Positions 25,821 to 35,752 of a DNA stretch of 45,588 bases are shown piece after piece. The notes beneath the pieces were generated by a model. That model did no database searches. It saw only the letters and a list, made by a program, of their open reading frames with translations, and was not told where the DNA came from. Positions within the stretch are counted from its first letter, which is position 1. Each line of letters begins with the position of its first letter. This DNA comes from Jaenimonas drosophilae (lineage: Eukaryota; Euglenozoa; Kinetoplastea; Trypanosomatida; Trypanosomatidae). The stretch spans positions 1-45,588 of the forward strand of contig JASAON010001517.1 of NCBI GenBank assembly GCA_030849065.1, given 5' to 3'. The position numbers and the translations under genes are program-made.

Positions 25821-28142
25821 TCATGAAGCGCAAAAGGCCTCCATCGCCTCCATTTCCTTGGGCACACATGCACTCACCACCACCACATCATAGGGGTACC
25901 AACCATCCTCGCACACCACAAAGGGGCAGACCTCATCCTTCACACACAACACACAACCACGTACTGCCTTGGCATCCGATGCCAGTGCTTCCATGGCAGT
26001 GGTGCATCCATCCACGGCTTGGCGTTGCTCAAACAACACCCACAAGGCCACACACTCCGCCTCCGTCAGCGACGTGGCATGCGCCATCACCTCCAGTGGC
26101 ACTGAGGGAAGAAGCTTCACGCGCATCGCATGTGCGTAGGCGTGCATCACGGCGGCGAGGTACTCGTGCCTCCTCCACCCAGGTGTTGCTGTTGTTGGTG
26201 GTGAAGATGTTGTTCTTGATGGGAGCACAAGGACTGCATCCTCTAGCTGCACACCAACCCCGCGGAGTGTGGGTGGTATCTGTGCCACATCCACCTTCAT
26301 CAACGCCGCTCGCACATCGTTGGGGATATAGATGCCAGGCTCCACGGTATGCATCATGCCAGCACACAGACGTCGTGGTGTTGGCTGATGAGATTCCTCG
26401 TGGATATCCAAACCGAAGAAGTGGCCAAATGTGTGCGCACAGAACACTCGGCGTATCTCTGCCATGGGCAGCCCCTCCTCCATCATCTGTGCTTCTTCGT
26501 CTTCAACATCGAGGCCATGATGAGCTCTTCGTCCCACGCCGAGCTTCCATAAGAGACGTTGTGTGTGGCGGAGGTGCTCCATGGCCAACTCACCCACCAT
26601 CACCCCATCATGAATGCGCCGCAACAGAGCGCGCTGAATCGCCAACACCGCCTCATGCACGCACAGAATACCTTCGTCATGCGCAGAAGAGGTGCCGTTG
26701 TTGTTGTTGCTGCCAATGAAGAATGTACGCGTGCAGTCGGTTGGTACGCCATAGACCTCCACCCCAGCATCCATGCGCATCACCCGTGGCTCATCATTCC
26801 GACACGTGTTGTTGTTTTCGGTGTAGTGAATCTCCAACGCACGATGGCCACTCGCCATCACAGGGATGTAGGCTGAACCAACATGTGCGTCGCAACCAAG
26901 AAGTTGGCTGAGCTCCACCACCGCACTCCGCCACACGCCAAAGAGATGATGTTCTTGAAGTGATGTACGTGCGGCGCGCATCACCATGTAGTGCGCATGG
27001 CGTGTGGCGGCGGCACTCAGGACATGCTGGGTGAGTTGGCTGGGAGACTTCACTGCCCGGTAGTCCCACAAGAGGGAGTCCGCTCGCTCAAAGGTTCGCA
27101 CACATGAAAGTTTGTGTTGTTGTTGTTGTTGTGGCTGAGTTTGGTGTGCATCATCTTGTGTCATGTTGGATGCTTCCGTTGTGTGCGTGAGGAGCTCCCG
27201 CAGGTCCTCCGACGCTGACGCCAAGGGCGAAAATCCCGCAAAGTGCGATGATCGCGGTGTGGCGTAGGAACAACACACTCGATGGATCTCCGTGGTGGAG
27301 CCCTGCACACATAGTGGTGCGGCAAGTGGCAGCTCCACCTCCACTTCACTGAGGAGGGAGAGGAGTGCATGGAGTGGGTGCTCCACCAACACCGAAGTCG
27401 TGCATCTCGGAATCGGGAGCCGGTGACGCTGCGGCAGCCATCGAAGTTGTGCGGGCCAACAAACCAACAAACGTGGAAGAAGGGCGAGCTGCCGAAGAAC
27501 ACCACGATCCACCGTGGCACCCGCATGTTGTAACATGAGGCTTGTGTGGTGATGCAGCTCCTCCACAGCCATGCTCTTCAACCAATCCTGCACACGATGT
27601 ACCACCGTGAGAAGATCATTGTCATGAACCGTGAGCGTGTGTGGCTCATCGGGGTAGGCGGCCATCTCACTCTGCATGAGGAGCTCTCCCACCTCGGCAC
27701 GTGTGCTTCCCCGAAGTGGCATCGCCCACACACACGTATTCTCGTCTGCGACGTTGTTTGGCAGGAAGATGGCGGTGCGCACATCGCCGCCACGATGATG
27801 GCACAAGACGGCGGTGGTGAGGCGTACATCCTCGGCGGAGATGCTCTGTGAAGTGGGTGGCGCACGCATGCGTCGCAGAGGTTCATCCAAACCAAAGAGA
27901 TGCTGAAACACATTGTGCTGGCGGTGTGGCAACGTGATATCATGAGTGGCCCACACATCATCCGCGGCGGGAAGAATGAGCACACTATTTGGTGGAAGCA
28001 TGTGAAGTAGTCGGCGGCGGCGTTGGGCGTAGATGGGCGAGTCCGCCGACCACAATCCTCGCACACAACACAAGGACGAGGATGACGCGTGTGTGGATGT
28101 GATTATGGTGGATGATGTATGTGTACGTACGCATCTCCACAT
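25821..28142 (-). CDS. M24 metallopeptidase, Xaa-Pro aminopeptidase (AMP_N) type
   Basis: 773 residues. The N-terminal part has an AMP_N-like pattern (YAQRRRRLLHMLPPNSVLIL, then VFQHLFGLDEP). The catalytic half carries all five metal ligands of the pita-bread fold: Asp458 and Asp469 (MDAGVEVYGVPTD), His574 (GHFFGLDIHE), Glu601 (HTVEPGIYIP) and Glu634 (VQLEDAV). It should remove N-terminal residues before proline, and resembles XPNPEP3/Icp55-type enzymes. It is longer than the usual 450-510 residues because of a 150-200 residue insertion between the domains and Gln/Asn/Thr runs. The start is the ATG at 28142. A two-codon upstream frame precedes it. Splice acceptor TAG is at 28175-28177. Confidence 0.88.
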   Translation of the reverse strand: MWRCVRTHTSSTIITSTHASSSSLCCVRGLWSADSPIYAQRRRRLLHMLPPNSVLILPAADDVWATHDITLPHRQHNVFQHLFGLDEPLRRMRAPPTSQSISAEDVRLTTAVLCHHRGGDVRTAIFLPNNVADENTCVWAMPLRGSTRAEVGELLMQSEMAAYPDEPHTLTVHDNDLLTVVHRVQDWLKSMAVEELHHHTSLMLQHAGATVDRGVLRQLALLPRLLVCWPAQLRWLPQRHRLPIPRCTTSVLVEHPLHALLSLLSEVEVELPLAAPLCVQGSTTEIHRVCCSYATPRSSHFAGFSPLASASEDLRELLTHTTEASNMTQDDAHQTQPQQQQQHKLSCVRTFERADSLLWDYRAVKSPSQLTQHVLSAAATRHAHYMVMRAARTSLQEHHLFGVWRSAVVELSQLLGCDAHVGSAYIPVMASGHRALEIHYTENNNTCRNDEPRVMRMDAGVEVYGVPTDCTRTFFIGSNNNNGTSSAHDEGILCVHEAVLAIQRALLRRIHDGVMVGELAMEHLRHTQRLLWKLGVGRRAHHGLDVEDEEAQMMEEGLPMAEIRRVFCAHTFGHFFGLDIHEESHQPTPRRLCAGMMHTVEPGIYIPNDVRAALMKVDVAQIPPTLRGVGVQLEDAVLVLPSRTTSSPPTTATPGWRRHEYLAAVMHAYAHAMRVKLLPSVPLEVMAHATSLTEAECVALWVLFEQRQAVDGCTTAMEALASDAKAVRGCVLCVKDEVCPFVVCEDGWYPYDVVVVSACVPKEMEAMEAFCAS

Positions 28143-28144
28143 GG

Positions 28145-28153
28145 CTACTTCAT
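28145..28153 (-). promoter_or_regulatory. Minimal upstream ORF (ATG AAG TAG) before the M24 peptidase
   Basis: Between the probable splice acceptor (TAG at 28175-28177) and the main ATG at 28142, the first ATG encountered is followed by one codon and a stop. Two bases later comes the main ATG. Ribosomes would have to leak past or reinitiate. Confidence 0.5.
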
Positions 28154-28374
28154 TCTGACAGACGTGACGTGGGTCTACGCACAACAAAAAAAGATTATTG
28201 AAGAAGAAGAAGATGATGATGTTGTTGTTGCTCATCCCACGCGAACAACATGCACAGATACACGTACAACCACAACAGTTGCACAAATGCAAGTAGAACA
28301 CTACTTTGATGATGATGATGATGATGTTCTTCATCATCCTCCTGTACTTGTGCGTCATGACGCACGAAAACACA

Positions 28375-31300
28375 TTAAACCTTAGATCGATGCACCACCT
28401 CCAAGTAGTGCGTGCGGATGAACGCCTTCATCTCCGCCGCATCCTCACGCAGGTTTCCGAGAGGGTGCCAACGCAACGCATTCACTTGTTCCATCAACAC
28501 AAATATGCGCGACATCGCGTGTGTGCGTTCCTCATCTCCATCACCTCCCGCCAGGGCATACGAGAGGCCTGAGGAGCCCGAGCGATCCAGGCGCACCATG
28601 CGCAGATCCACGAGCACCTCCATCGCGTGCTGCACAACTTCACGGCAGACGGAGATGTGATGGTCCAAGAGGTTCCTCTCGAGCATCGCCACACCGGCCT
28701 TGTGTGCGACGGTGGTGGCTGACTTTGCCGCCACCACACTTCCCGGCATCTCCTCAAACAGCGTGTGCAGCGTGAGCATCGCGAGGAAGATGGATTCCAC
28801 GTGCGGAAAGATGAGCTGAAGCACAAAGTAGTAGAGCTGTGTGGTTGGTATGGCAACGTGTGCGGCTGTGGTGGCGGAGCTCTCGTGCAGCACTCGTTGT
28901 TCTTCCTTGCCACTGTGAAGGCGGCGCACCGCAGACTCCAGCCACGTGTCGTGCGGAATGGGGCAGGCGGCGGTGTAGTCGGGGAACTCACGACTGAGAA
29001 GCCGTCGAAGGAGTTGTGACGCATTGATGAGAACATCGCGCTTCACCTGCAACACGGTTGCCGCGGGGGAGGAGAATGAGGTGCTGCGTTGGTCCTCCTC
29101 GGTTGATGATGATGTTGCACGGTTGTTGTTGTTGTTGTTGTTGTGTGGTGCGGCGGACCACACACGATTGCCATAGGCATGTGCCACGGCGCACACCACC
29201 GCATCATCCATGAAGAGATGAATGAGCTGATTGGTACTCATGTTGGCACCAATCGTGGAGATCAACACCGGCGCGACATAATTCACGCGCGATTCGCCAT
29301 CGACGCACACAAAACGATCCAAGTGAAGAAGGCCAACGGTGGTGAGCCGCTCCGCCTCCCACGACATCACGGCGTCATTGAAGATGCCGCCACGCATGAT
29401 GATGATGTGCCGAAGCCACGCCACCATGCCGTACAAGCGTGAGAGTGAGAGGCCACGTGCAGGGGCATCCACGTGGAGGTAGGGGATGGAGCACTCCACT
29501 AGTGCCGCCACCACAGCGCTCGGCGTCACGATGATGTTTGTTTGAAGGTCATGCGCGATGCGCCAACCAAGGGCGGTGAGAAGGGCCGTCGGGGTGTGGC
29601 TGGTGGAGGCAGAAGGACGTGCAGCCACCACGGCAGTTGTTGTTGTTGTTGTTGCTGTGGTTGTGGTTGTGTTCTGCTCCTTGAAGGAGCGGAGTGAGAT
29701 GGGCTCACCAACGTTCATGTTAACGTAGCCGTAGCGCTGATTCAGCGAGCGAAAGGCGCGAATCATGTTCGGCACGGATTCCGGCGGTTTGGGAATCCCG
29801 AGGAGCTCCTTCGCGTAAATCTGCGCCTCGAGCAGCTTGTCGTAGGATAAGCTCATGGGGATGATGAGTACGTCATCCACTTCCTTCTGGCCCTCGAAGA
29901 AGGCGTCGGTGACGAACTTGAGGATGCCCAACTTTGGCACCATCGTCTTGCCGGTGCGACTCCGCGCGCCCTCAATGAAGAACTCCAGCGGCTGACGATG
30001 ATGCACCAGCTGGCGCACATACTCCTTAAACAAGCCGGCGTAGAGCGGATCACCACGGAAGCTGCGTCGCATGAAGAAGGCCCCACAACCACGCAACATC
30101 GCCGCGAAGGTGCCGAGCTTGAGAAAATCCTCGCCCGACACGATGTGCGGAGACGGAATGCCCATCACCACAAGAAGATAGGTGATGAGCAGAAAGTCCA
30201 TGTAGCTGCGATGAAGTGGGATGAGCACGATCTGCACACGTGGAATGTGAAAATATCGGAACAACTTCTCAAACGCACCGCGGTTGATGTGGATGCGATC
30301 AAAGATCTTGAAGAAGACCTGCCGCACCATGAACCCACTCGCGCGGATGCTCCACTGATTCATGGTATCACCGATGCGCAGCACAATCTTCTCCGCCCGC
30401 CGCGCCACCTCCTCCTTCGGGATCCCCTCCTCGACGGAGATGGTCGTGATGATGCGTTGAATATCGGGCTGTGCGAGGATCGAGACGAGGCGTTTCGGCG
30501 TGAGGCCCGGCTCAATCACACGGAGTTGGCCATTCTCCATCGTGGCACATCTCACCATCCAATCAACGCTACCAAAGAGGCGCCGCCAGCGCGACGGGTG
30601 CGCTGGTGTGCGGTCTTCGCCGTGGAAGATAATATCGTTGGTATGCGCGCGCGTCGTGAGTGGGAGCTGAAGTGGGCGATCACAACGCAAGACATGCTCG
30701 CTCAGGTGCAGGAGGGACGACCGTGCCACAACACGAGCGTACATATCCCAATCAACGTCGCTCAAACACACACTTGGCATCCACGACACGACGTTCATGT
30801 TGGTTGATATCTTGCGAAGGAGGTACAGGTAGCTCTCCAGGTCAAAGGAGAAGAGGGCCTCGATGTTGGCCTCGCGTGTGTTGCCACGTCCGCCGCGCTT
30901 CTTGCGTTGGGTGGCCAAGACGGTTGAGAGCACACCAACCATGCCTGGGGTGTTGGATGAGGTGTTGGCGGCGTGGATGCTTGCCACCACATCACGCACA
31001 CTCGCATCCAGGTTGTCGGCGAGCTCGCTCAACAGACGTGTGGTGGTGGAGTTGGGGAAGGCGGAGAGAAGATGTTGGCGGCGATGGCGTGTGAGGAGGC
31101 CATCCACGCATGGCACAACGTGCGTGGAGTCGAGGCCACCGCGCAACGCATCGGCGAGGCGGAGCTGAAACGTGAGGTTGGGGCGGTGTGCGATGAGTGA
31201 GGGCTCGGGAAATGCGCGACGAATCTCCGAGACATGCCGTCCGTAGTAGTCAATGATGTAGTCGCTGATCATGCCCCACACCACCGATTGCTGCGGTGGC

Positions 31301-32247
31301 AGTGCCACACTCACGGCATGCATGTTGATGTGCGGAGGTGATGATGAGCTTGTTGTTGTTGTTGTTGTGCCACGAGAGGGAGGGCTCAGAAGACCACCTC
31401 CATGTGGGGAGAGGGGCAGCCCACGGAGGTGTGCGGCCATCGCCATCAAACCAACATTCATGGCGATATCCAGCGGCACCAACCACGCAGGATCGAGTCG
31501 CGCGGTGGGAAAGTCGGAGATGATGCCCGTCGCGACCCCGGCACACAAGGATGACATGAGATTGCGCAGGCCGCACGGCGAGCGCACCGAAGACTCCGTC
31601 AGACCGTAGTCAATGGCGGGTGGTGCGAAGGCGTGAGCCCACACAAAAATGATGTTCCAGTTTTGCAGGCGCTCCACGAGCTCCTTCATGTGCGTCGCGA
31701 GCACCCGACGACATGGATCATCGGCGAGGAGGATGAGGTGCGGAGATTGGGTCGGTGGCACCATGTTGGCGAGCTGCTGCACGCGAAGCCATGCCGCCTC
31801 CACCTGCGGGAGCTGGTGCGCATCGAGCACCATCATCATCACATCGGTGGATACATGAATTGCAAAATTGGCTGGCTGCTTCGGCATCAACGCATGAAGA
31901 TGCAGTCTCGCACGCATCTCCTCAACCTCCTGCAAGGTGGGAAGCATGTTTCCCACGTAGTACTGATTAGGTAGGCCGGGATAGCTTGAGGAGCGACGTC
32001 GTCGAAGACCTTCAAACATGATGTCGGCGGTGATTTGGGCATCGTGGAGCTGCGCACGTGCATCAGTTTCCGCTGGCATCTCCCCAGCCTTGACTGGCTC
32101 AATGAGGTGCACGTGTTGCTGTGGCACAAGAATGGGGGAGGTGATGAGTGTGGTGGCACAGAGGGAGGAAAAGCTGCTGGGCTCATCCACCAACACAACG
32201 CGCTGCACAACATGTGGCAGCTGCACGGAAGATTCCGGGGCTGACAT
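28375..32247 (-). CDS. DAT: Dihydroxyacetone-phosphate / glycerol-3-phosphate acyltransferase
   Basis: A 1290-residue acyltransferase of the PlsB/GNPAT family. It carries motif I HRSYMD (H679, D684), motif II GCGAFFMRRSF, motif III FIEGARSRTGK (757-767) and motif IV VLIIPMSLSYDKL. This enzyme acylates DHAP in the first step of ether lipid synthesis (or glycerol-3-phosphate). Kinetoplastid versions are unusually long and glycosomal, which this matches: a large N-terminal extension of about 650 residues, and C-terminus -SKV, similar to a relaxed peroxisomal PTS1. Asn and Thr runs (NNNNNNN, TTTTATTTTTT) interrupt the C-terminal half. The longer frame starting at 32388 reads through a TG microsatellite and was rejected. 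Start ATG 32247. Confidence 0.9.
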   Translation of the reverse strand: MSAPESSVQLPHVVQRVVLVDEPSSFSSLCATTLITSPILVPQQHVHLIEPVKAGEMPAETDARAQLHDAQITADIMFEGLRRRRSSSYPGLPNQYYVGNMLPTLQEVEEMRARLHLHALMPKQPANFAIHVSTDVMMMVLDAHQLPQVEAAWLRVQQLANMVPPTQSPHLILLADDPCRRVLATHMKELVERLQNWNIIFVWAHAFAPPAIDYGLTESSVRSPCGLRNLMSSLCAGVATGIISDFPTARLDPAWLVPLDIAMNVGLMAMAAHLRGLPLSPHGGGLLSPPSRGTTTTTTSSSSPPHINMHAVSVALPPQQSVVWGMISDYIIDYYGRHVSEIRRAFPEPSLIAHRPNLTFQLRLADALRGGLDSTHVVPCVDGLLTRHRRQHLLSAFPNSTTTRLLSELADNLDASVRDVVASIHAANTSSNTPGMVGVLSTVLATQRKKRGGRGNTREANIEALFSFDLESYLYLLRKISTNMNVVSWMPSVCLSDVDWDMYARVVARSSLLHLSEHVLRCDRPLQLPLTTRAHTNDIIFHGEDRTPAHPSRWRRLFGSVDWMVRCATMENGQLRVIEPGLTPKRLVSILAQPDIQRIITTISVEEGIPKEEVARRAEKIVLRIGDTMNQWSIRASGFMVRQVFFKIFDRIHINRGAFEKLFRYFHIPRVQIVLIPLHRSYMDFLLITYLLVVMGIPSPHIVSGEDFLKLGTFAAMLRGCGAFFMRRSFRGDPLYAGLFKEYVRQLVHHRQPLEFFIEGARSRTGKTMVPKLGILKFVTDAFFEGQKEVDDVLIIPMSLSYDKLLEAQIYAKELLGIPKPPESVPNMIRAFRSLNQRYGYVNMNVGEPISLRSFKEQNTTTTTATTTTTTAVVAARPSASTSHTPTALLTALGWRIAHDLQTNIIVTPSAVVAALVECSIPYLHVDAPARGLSLSRLYGMVAWLRHIIIMRGGIFNDAVMSWEAERLTTVGLLHLDRFVCVDGESRVNYVAPVLISTIGANMSTNQLIHLFMDDAVVCAVAHAYGNRVWSAAPHNNNNNNNRATSSSTEEDQRSTSFSSPAATVLQVKRDVLINASQLLRRLLSREFPDYTAACPIPHDTWLESAVRRLHSGKEEQRVLHESSATTAAHVAIPTTQLYYFVLQLIFPHVESIFLAMLTLHTLFEEMPGSVVAAKSATTVAHKAGVAMLERNLLDHHISVCREVVQHAMEVLVDLRMVRLDRSGSSGLSYALAGGDGDEERTHAMSRIFVLMEQVNALRWHPLGNLREDAAEMKAFIRTHYLEVVHRSKV

Positions 32248-32327
32248 GATGGCGAGATGATGTTGTTGATGCTGTGAGGCCACAATGAGAAGGAATGTAT
32301 AGTCTATAGCCGATAAGAAGATCGTCC

Positions 32328-32375
<48 letters not shown>

Positions 32376-33167
32376 AAGATCGCAACACAACAAAAAAATA
32401 TGTGATAAACGAACACCAACGAAAACAATATCTCTATGTGGAAGATGAAGAAGGAAGTAGATGTTTCTGAATAGACGAGAATACAGATGTAATGAGCCAC
32501 TACGTGAAAACAACAACAACAACAACAAGTGTTGTGTGCCTGTGGCAGTGGGGAAGGAACAGGATTGCAATGGCTGCATCAGCTAACACACAACACATGA
32601 ATGAGGAAGTACACTGCAAAGAAAGAAGAGAGCATCTCTCACGTGGCTCAACGTAGCAACAAGGAGATGTCGGTGGAGTGTGTTTGTGTGTGTGTGTGTG
32701 TGCTCGAACCCCAGCGACGAATTGGCTCGGCAAACATCCACGTACACGCAAGAAAGAAAAAGAGGAACGCCAAAAAGACTGAGTCGTGTAGCGAGTGAGT
32801 GATGATGATGAGGGGTTGACGCCACAAGCTCCAGCTCCGAGGAACCACATGACGTTCAACAAAACAAAAAGAACAAAAATAGCCAACGATGTTGGCGAAA
32901 CAGGAATCGCGTGCGTAAATACGCACTCATACTCCGCGCGGATGCATGATGATGACGATGATGATGATGATGATGTTTCACGCCAACAATCGCGTATGTG
33001 CTCTGATGTACGTGATGGATATATACACGCACATGAGCTTAATCATCAACCACCAACATGATGCATCAACATCGTGCACAATGTGCAGAATAAGGAAAAA
33101 GAGAGGAAGATGGAATTGTGGCGCACACAGCGCCTGAGAATACACCACCTCTGATGCGGGCCAACAC
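32248..33167. other. Intergenic region with TG microsatellite, no gene seen
   Basis: About 920 bases between the acyltransferase and pirin genes. It contains a 21-copy TG run, GAT repeats at about 32945-32973 and A-rich stretches. No supportable frame or RNA gene. Confidence 0.6.
32331..32372. repeat. (TG)21 microsatellite
   Basis: Perfect dinucleotide run of 42 bases, 84 bases upstream of the acyltransferase start. On the transcribed strand it reads CA. Confidence 0.95.
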
Positions 33168-34223
33168 TTAGTGTGCTGCTGTGGCAGAATCCTTCTTTGG
33201 CGGATGCTCCAGCTTCCCTGACGGATGCAGCGCGTGGCGCTCCGTCGCACGCGCATGATAGTGATCGCTCCGATCCCATGGCCAACCACCGAAGCGTGTT
33301 TCACTAAAATCTGAAAAACATTGGCGGATCTCGTCTTCCGTATTCATCACAAACGGGCCATGCTGCACAATGGGCTCCTTGATGGGTCGGCCTTGCAGCA
33401 TCAGCACCTCAGCCTCCTCCTCCATCGCGCTAAGCGAGAGTGGCCGTGCGGCAGAAATGCGCGCACCGGTGCGCGAGGCCCACGTCTCTTCATCCGCCAC
33501 ACGCAGCGATGCGCCACGCACGAAATAAATGGAGCGGCCCGTGTTTTCTCCGCCTCGTGCAGCGGGAAGAACAACGGTGGCGTTGGCGGGGATGCGCATC
33601 ACCCAAATGGCCACATCCGCATCTGCATGTGCGGCCCAGCTCTTTGGTGGTGGTGGCAGCGCATGAACCTCCGCCACACTTCCCGCAATGACGCGAATGG
33701 TCGTTGTTAGGCCACTCTTTGCGTCCTTCACGTGCGCCACCGGTGTTGTTTCGTTCCAAAACATGCCAAAGTGCGGATCGCACATCTTATCTGCCGCGGG
33801 GAGGTTCAGCCACACCTGAAACAAACGCAGCGTGTTTCGGTCGTGCGTGTGAAGGAGCGGAAACATTTCCGCGTGTTGGATGCCTTTGCCTGCCGTCATC
33901 CACTGCGTGTCACCGTTGCCGTAGCGCGCGGTGCATGAGATGCTGTCGGAGTGGTCCACGATGCCCTGCTCAACTATGGTGATGGTCTCGAAGCCACGGT
34001 GTGGGTGCTCAGGGAATCCAGGAACCGTGCTGCCGTGGTACATGCTCCACCCATCCTTGTAGCTGAAGTCCATGCCGATATCGCGTCCTGCGAGCTGCGC
34101 CTTTGGTGGTGCGAGTGAGTTGGCATCGCTGGCGGGATAATCATCCTGATGATGTGCGCAGAACAAGAAGGGATCGAAGGTGCGAAAGGGTGTACGGCCA
34201 AGACGAAAGACTTCCTTGATCAT
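33168..34223 (-). CDS. Pirin family protein
   Basis: A 351-residue double cupin protein. The N-terminal cupin has the signature HPHRGFETITI and the metal-binding GKGIQHAEMFP, matching the three His and one Glu iron ligands of pirins. The C-terminal half (AEVLMLQGRPIKEPIVQHGP, FVMNTEDEIRQCFSDF) is the conserved pirin C-terminal cupin. Pirins include quercetinases and redox-sensing nuclear cofactors, and the activity here cannot be assigned. No targeting signal is seen. Its start ATG is preceded by CA/AC-rich leader sequence. A His-rich, charged 30-residue tail follows the domain. Confidence 0.92.
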   Translation of the reverse strand: MIKEVFRLGRTPFRTFDPFLFCAHHQDDYPASDANSLAPPKAQLAGRDIGMDFSYKDGWSMYHGSTVPGFPEHPHRGFETITIVEQGIVDHSDSISCTARYGNGDTQWMTAGKGIQHAEMFPLLHTHDRNTLRLFQVWLNLPAADKMCDPHFGMFWNETTPVAHVKDAKSGLTTTIRVIAGSVAEVHALPPPPKSWAAHADADVAIWVMRIPANATVVLPAARGGENTGRSIYFVRGASLRVADEETWASRTGARISAARPLSLSAMEEEAEVLMLQGRPIKEPIVQHGPFVMNTEDEIRQCFSDFSETRFGGWPWDRSDHYHARATERHALHPSGKLEHPPKKDSATAAH

Positions 34224-34264
34224 GATTGGTGTAGATGTTGTTGATGTATGTGGTTGTAGTTGTA

Positions 34265-34290
34265 TGTGTGTGTGTGTGTGTGTGTGTGTG
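34265..34290. repeat. (TG)13 microsatellite
   Basis: Dinucleotide run in the short gap upstream of pirin, reading CA in the mRNA leader. Confidence 0.9.
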
Positions 34291-34413
34291 GTTGTTGTGT
34301 TGCGCGGGAAGTGTGTGAGAATGCGCGCAATCTTCTTGATTGATGTGGTGCAGGAGGAGGAAAGAGAATACGTCAGTCATGAGAAACCTTCACGAAGAAC
34401 AACATTCATTGCG

Positions 34414-34444
<31 letters not shown>
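34414..34444. repeat. (TGA/GAT)10 microsatellite next to a stop codon
   Basis: Trinucleotide run that begins one base beyond the stop codon (34446-34448) of the minus-strand gene to its right. It lies in that gene's 3' UTR. Confidence 0.9.
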
Positions 34445-34445
34445 C

Positions 34446-35504
34446 TCAATCAATGAGGATGAGTGAGAGGCCAAACACCTCCCACAGCGATGCCTGCAGC
34501 GCGTGGAGCGCGAGGACGGCTGAGGTTGGCCCATCAAAGCTCACCACAAAGGACGACGAGGCGCGCTCAAAGCTGATCTCGCGCGCTTCAAACAAACCCT
34601 TGAAGAGGCCATCGGCGTAGGCGGTGGAGAGCACCACATGCGGGCCAAGAAGAAGTCGCGATGATGTGCGCGTGGAGGCGGTCGGTGCCAAACGCGCCCG
34701 TACGGGCGGAAAAACATGATCCTCCTCCTCCATCATCATCTTCATGTGTGCTGAGCCTCCATCGTTGCGCAACATGTGCATCGGAAGTTCGTCACACCAC
34801 ATGACGAAGAGGCCAGCGGCTGTTGGCACAGAGAACTCTACGCTCACGATGCGTCGCTCGTAGCGCAGACGTACGACGGAGCCAAAGTGGCGTGCGCAAG
34901 ACATTACAGCATCATCAAAGTGCTCCTCCACCCACTTCCACGCCTCTTCCGTGTTCGATGATGATGATGATGATGATGTGTTTGGCCGAGATGGAAGCAT
35001 CACCAACACGGTGCGGTAGCGACGAACGCCGTCCGTAGAGAATTCCTGCGTGAGTGCGTCGATGGAGCTTCCCCACTTCTCGGAAAAGGTGCTCCAGTAC
35101 GCATTCCACCGTTGATGATTCACTGTTGTTGGTGGATGATGTTGTGATAATGATGATGATGATGATACCTGTTGCAGCAATTTCCACGGCTGCAACGGAA
35201 TTTCTGTGTGGTGTTGTTGCGTTGACGTTGATGGAGCACCATCGGTTGATGCCATGTACCAGGAACCACGCAGCCAACGCTGCAATTCTTCATGTTTTGT
35301 GTTGTGTGAAGATGCATCTGCAGTGGAGGTTGGCTTGATTGGTGCCACAACATCATCATCATCACTCGATGATGATGATGATGATAGAGGGCGGCTGACA
35401 TCATTGTTCTGTGATGGATCATCCTCGTGCCGCTCTCTCGCACGTTTGACGGCACGCCGTTCATCCACCAACGGCGTCTCATGAATCTGTGAAGGCGAGC
35501 ACAT
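34446..35504 (-). CDS. Unrecognised protein with two possible RRM-like folds
   Basis: A 352-residue protein I cannot name. The first 140 residues are low complexity (Ser and Asp runs, Gln/His patches). Two later stretches (EAWKWVEEHFDDAVMSCARH through VVRLRYERRIVSVEFSVP, and VVLSTAYADGLFKGLFEAR through FVVSFDGPTSAVLALHALQA) have the alternation of helix and strand seen in RRM-type folds, but without clear RNP motifs. An RNA-binding role is a guess. No signal peptide or membrane segment. Confidence 0.65.
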   Translation of the reverse strand: MCSPSQIHETPLVDERRAVKRARERHEDDPSQNNDVSRPLSSSSSSSDDDDVVAPIKPTSTADASSHNTKHEELQRWLRGSWYMASTDGAPSTSTQQHHTEIPLQPWKLLQQVSSSSSLSQHHPPTTVNHQRWNAYWSTFSEKWGSSIDALTQEFSTDGVRRYRTVLVMLPSRPNTSSSSSSSNTEEAWKWVEEHFDDAVMSCARHFGSVVRLRYERRIVSVEFSVPTAAGLFVMWCDELPMHMLRNDGGSAHMKMMMEEEDHVFPPVRARLAPTASTRTSSRLLLGPHVVLSTAYADGLFKGLFEAREISFERASSSFVVSFDGPTSAVLALHALQASLWEVFGLSLILID

Positions 35505-35752
35505 GATGCAGCTCCACAGACATCAACTTCCACCAAGAAAAACAAGCAAAAAGATGAAGAATGAAGAATGAAGAGAGGTGTTGTGGCAGAAGATGGAGAG
35601 ATGATGTCGGTGATGCAAACAACCACAGCAATGTTTCATCCACATCGTCAGGCGTGATTTACCCGAAGTTATCGGAGACTCACGCGTATTCTGTGAGCGA
35701 CGGCAAACATGAAGGATGCACCATCATCATCGTCATGTTGTACGTACTTACG

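Noticed and set aside
25823..26719. Plus-strand 298-residue open frame
   Set aside because: It is the antisense shadow of the M24 peptidase, whose metal-binding residues are all conserved on the minus strand.
32248..32388. Longer N-terminus for the acyltransferase
   Set aside because: The extension begins just beyond a TG microsatellite on the minus strand and encodes His-Thr repeats. It is probably untranscribed or spliced-off leader.
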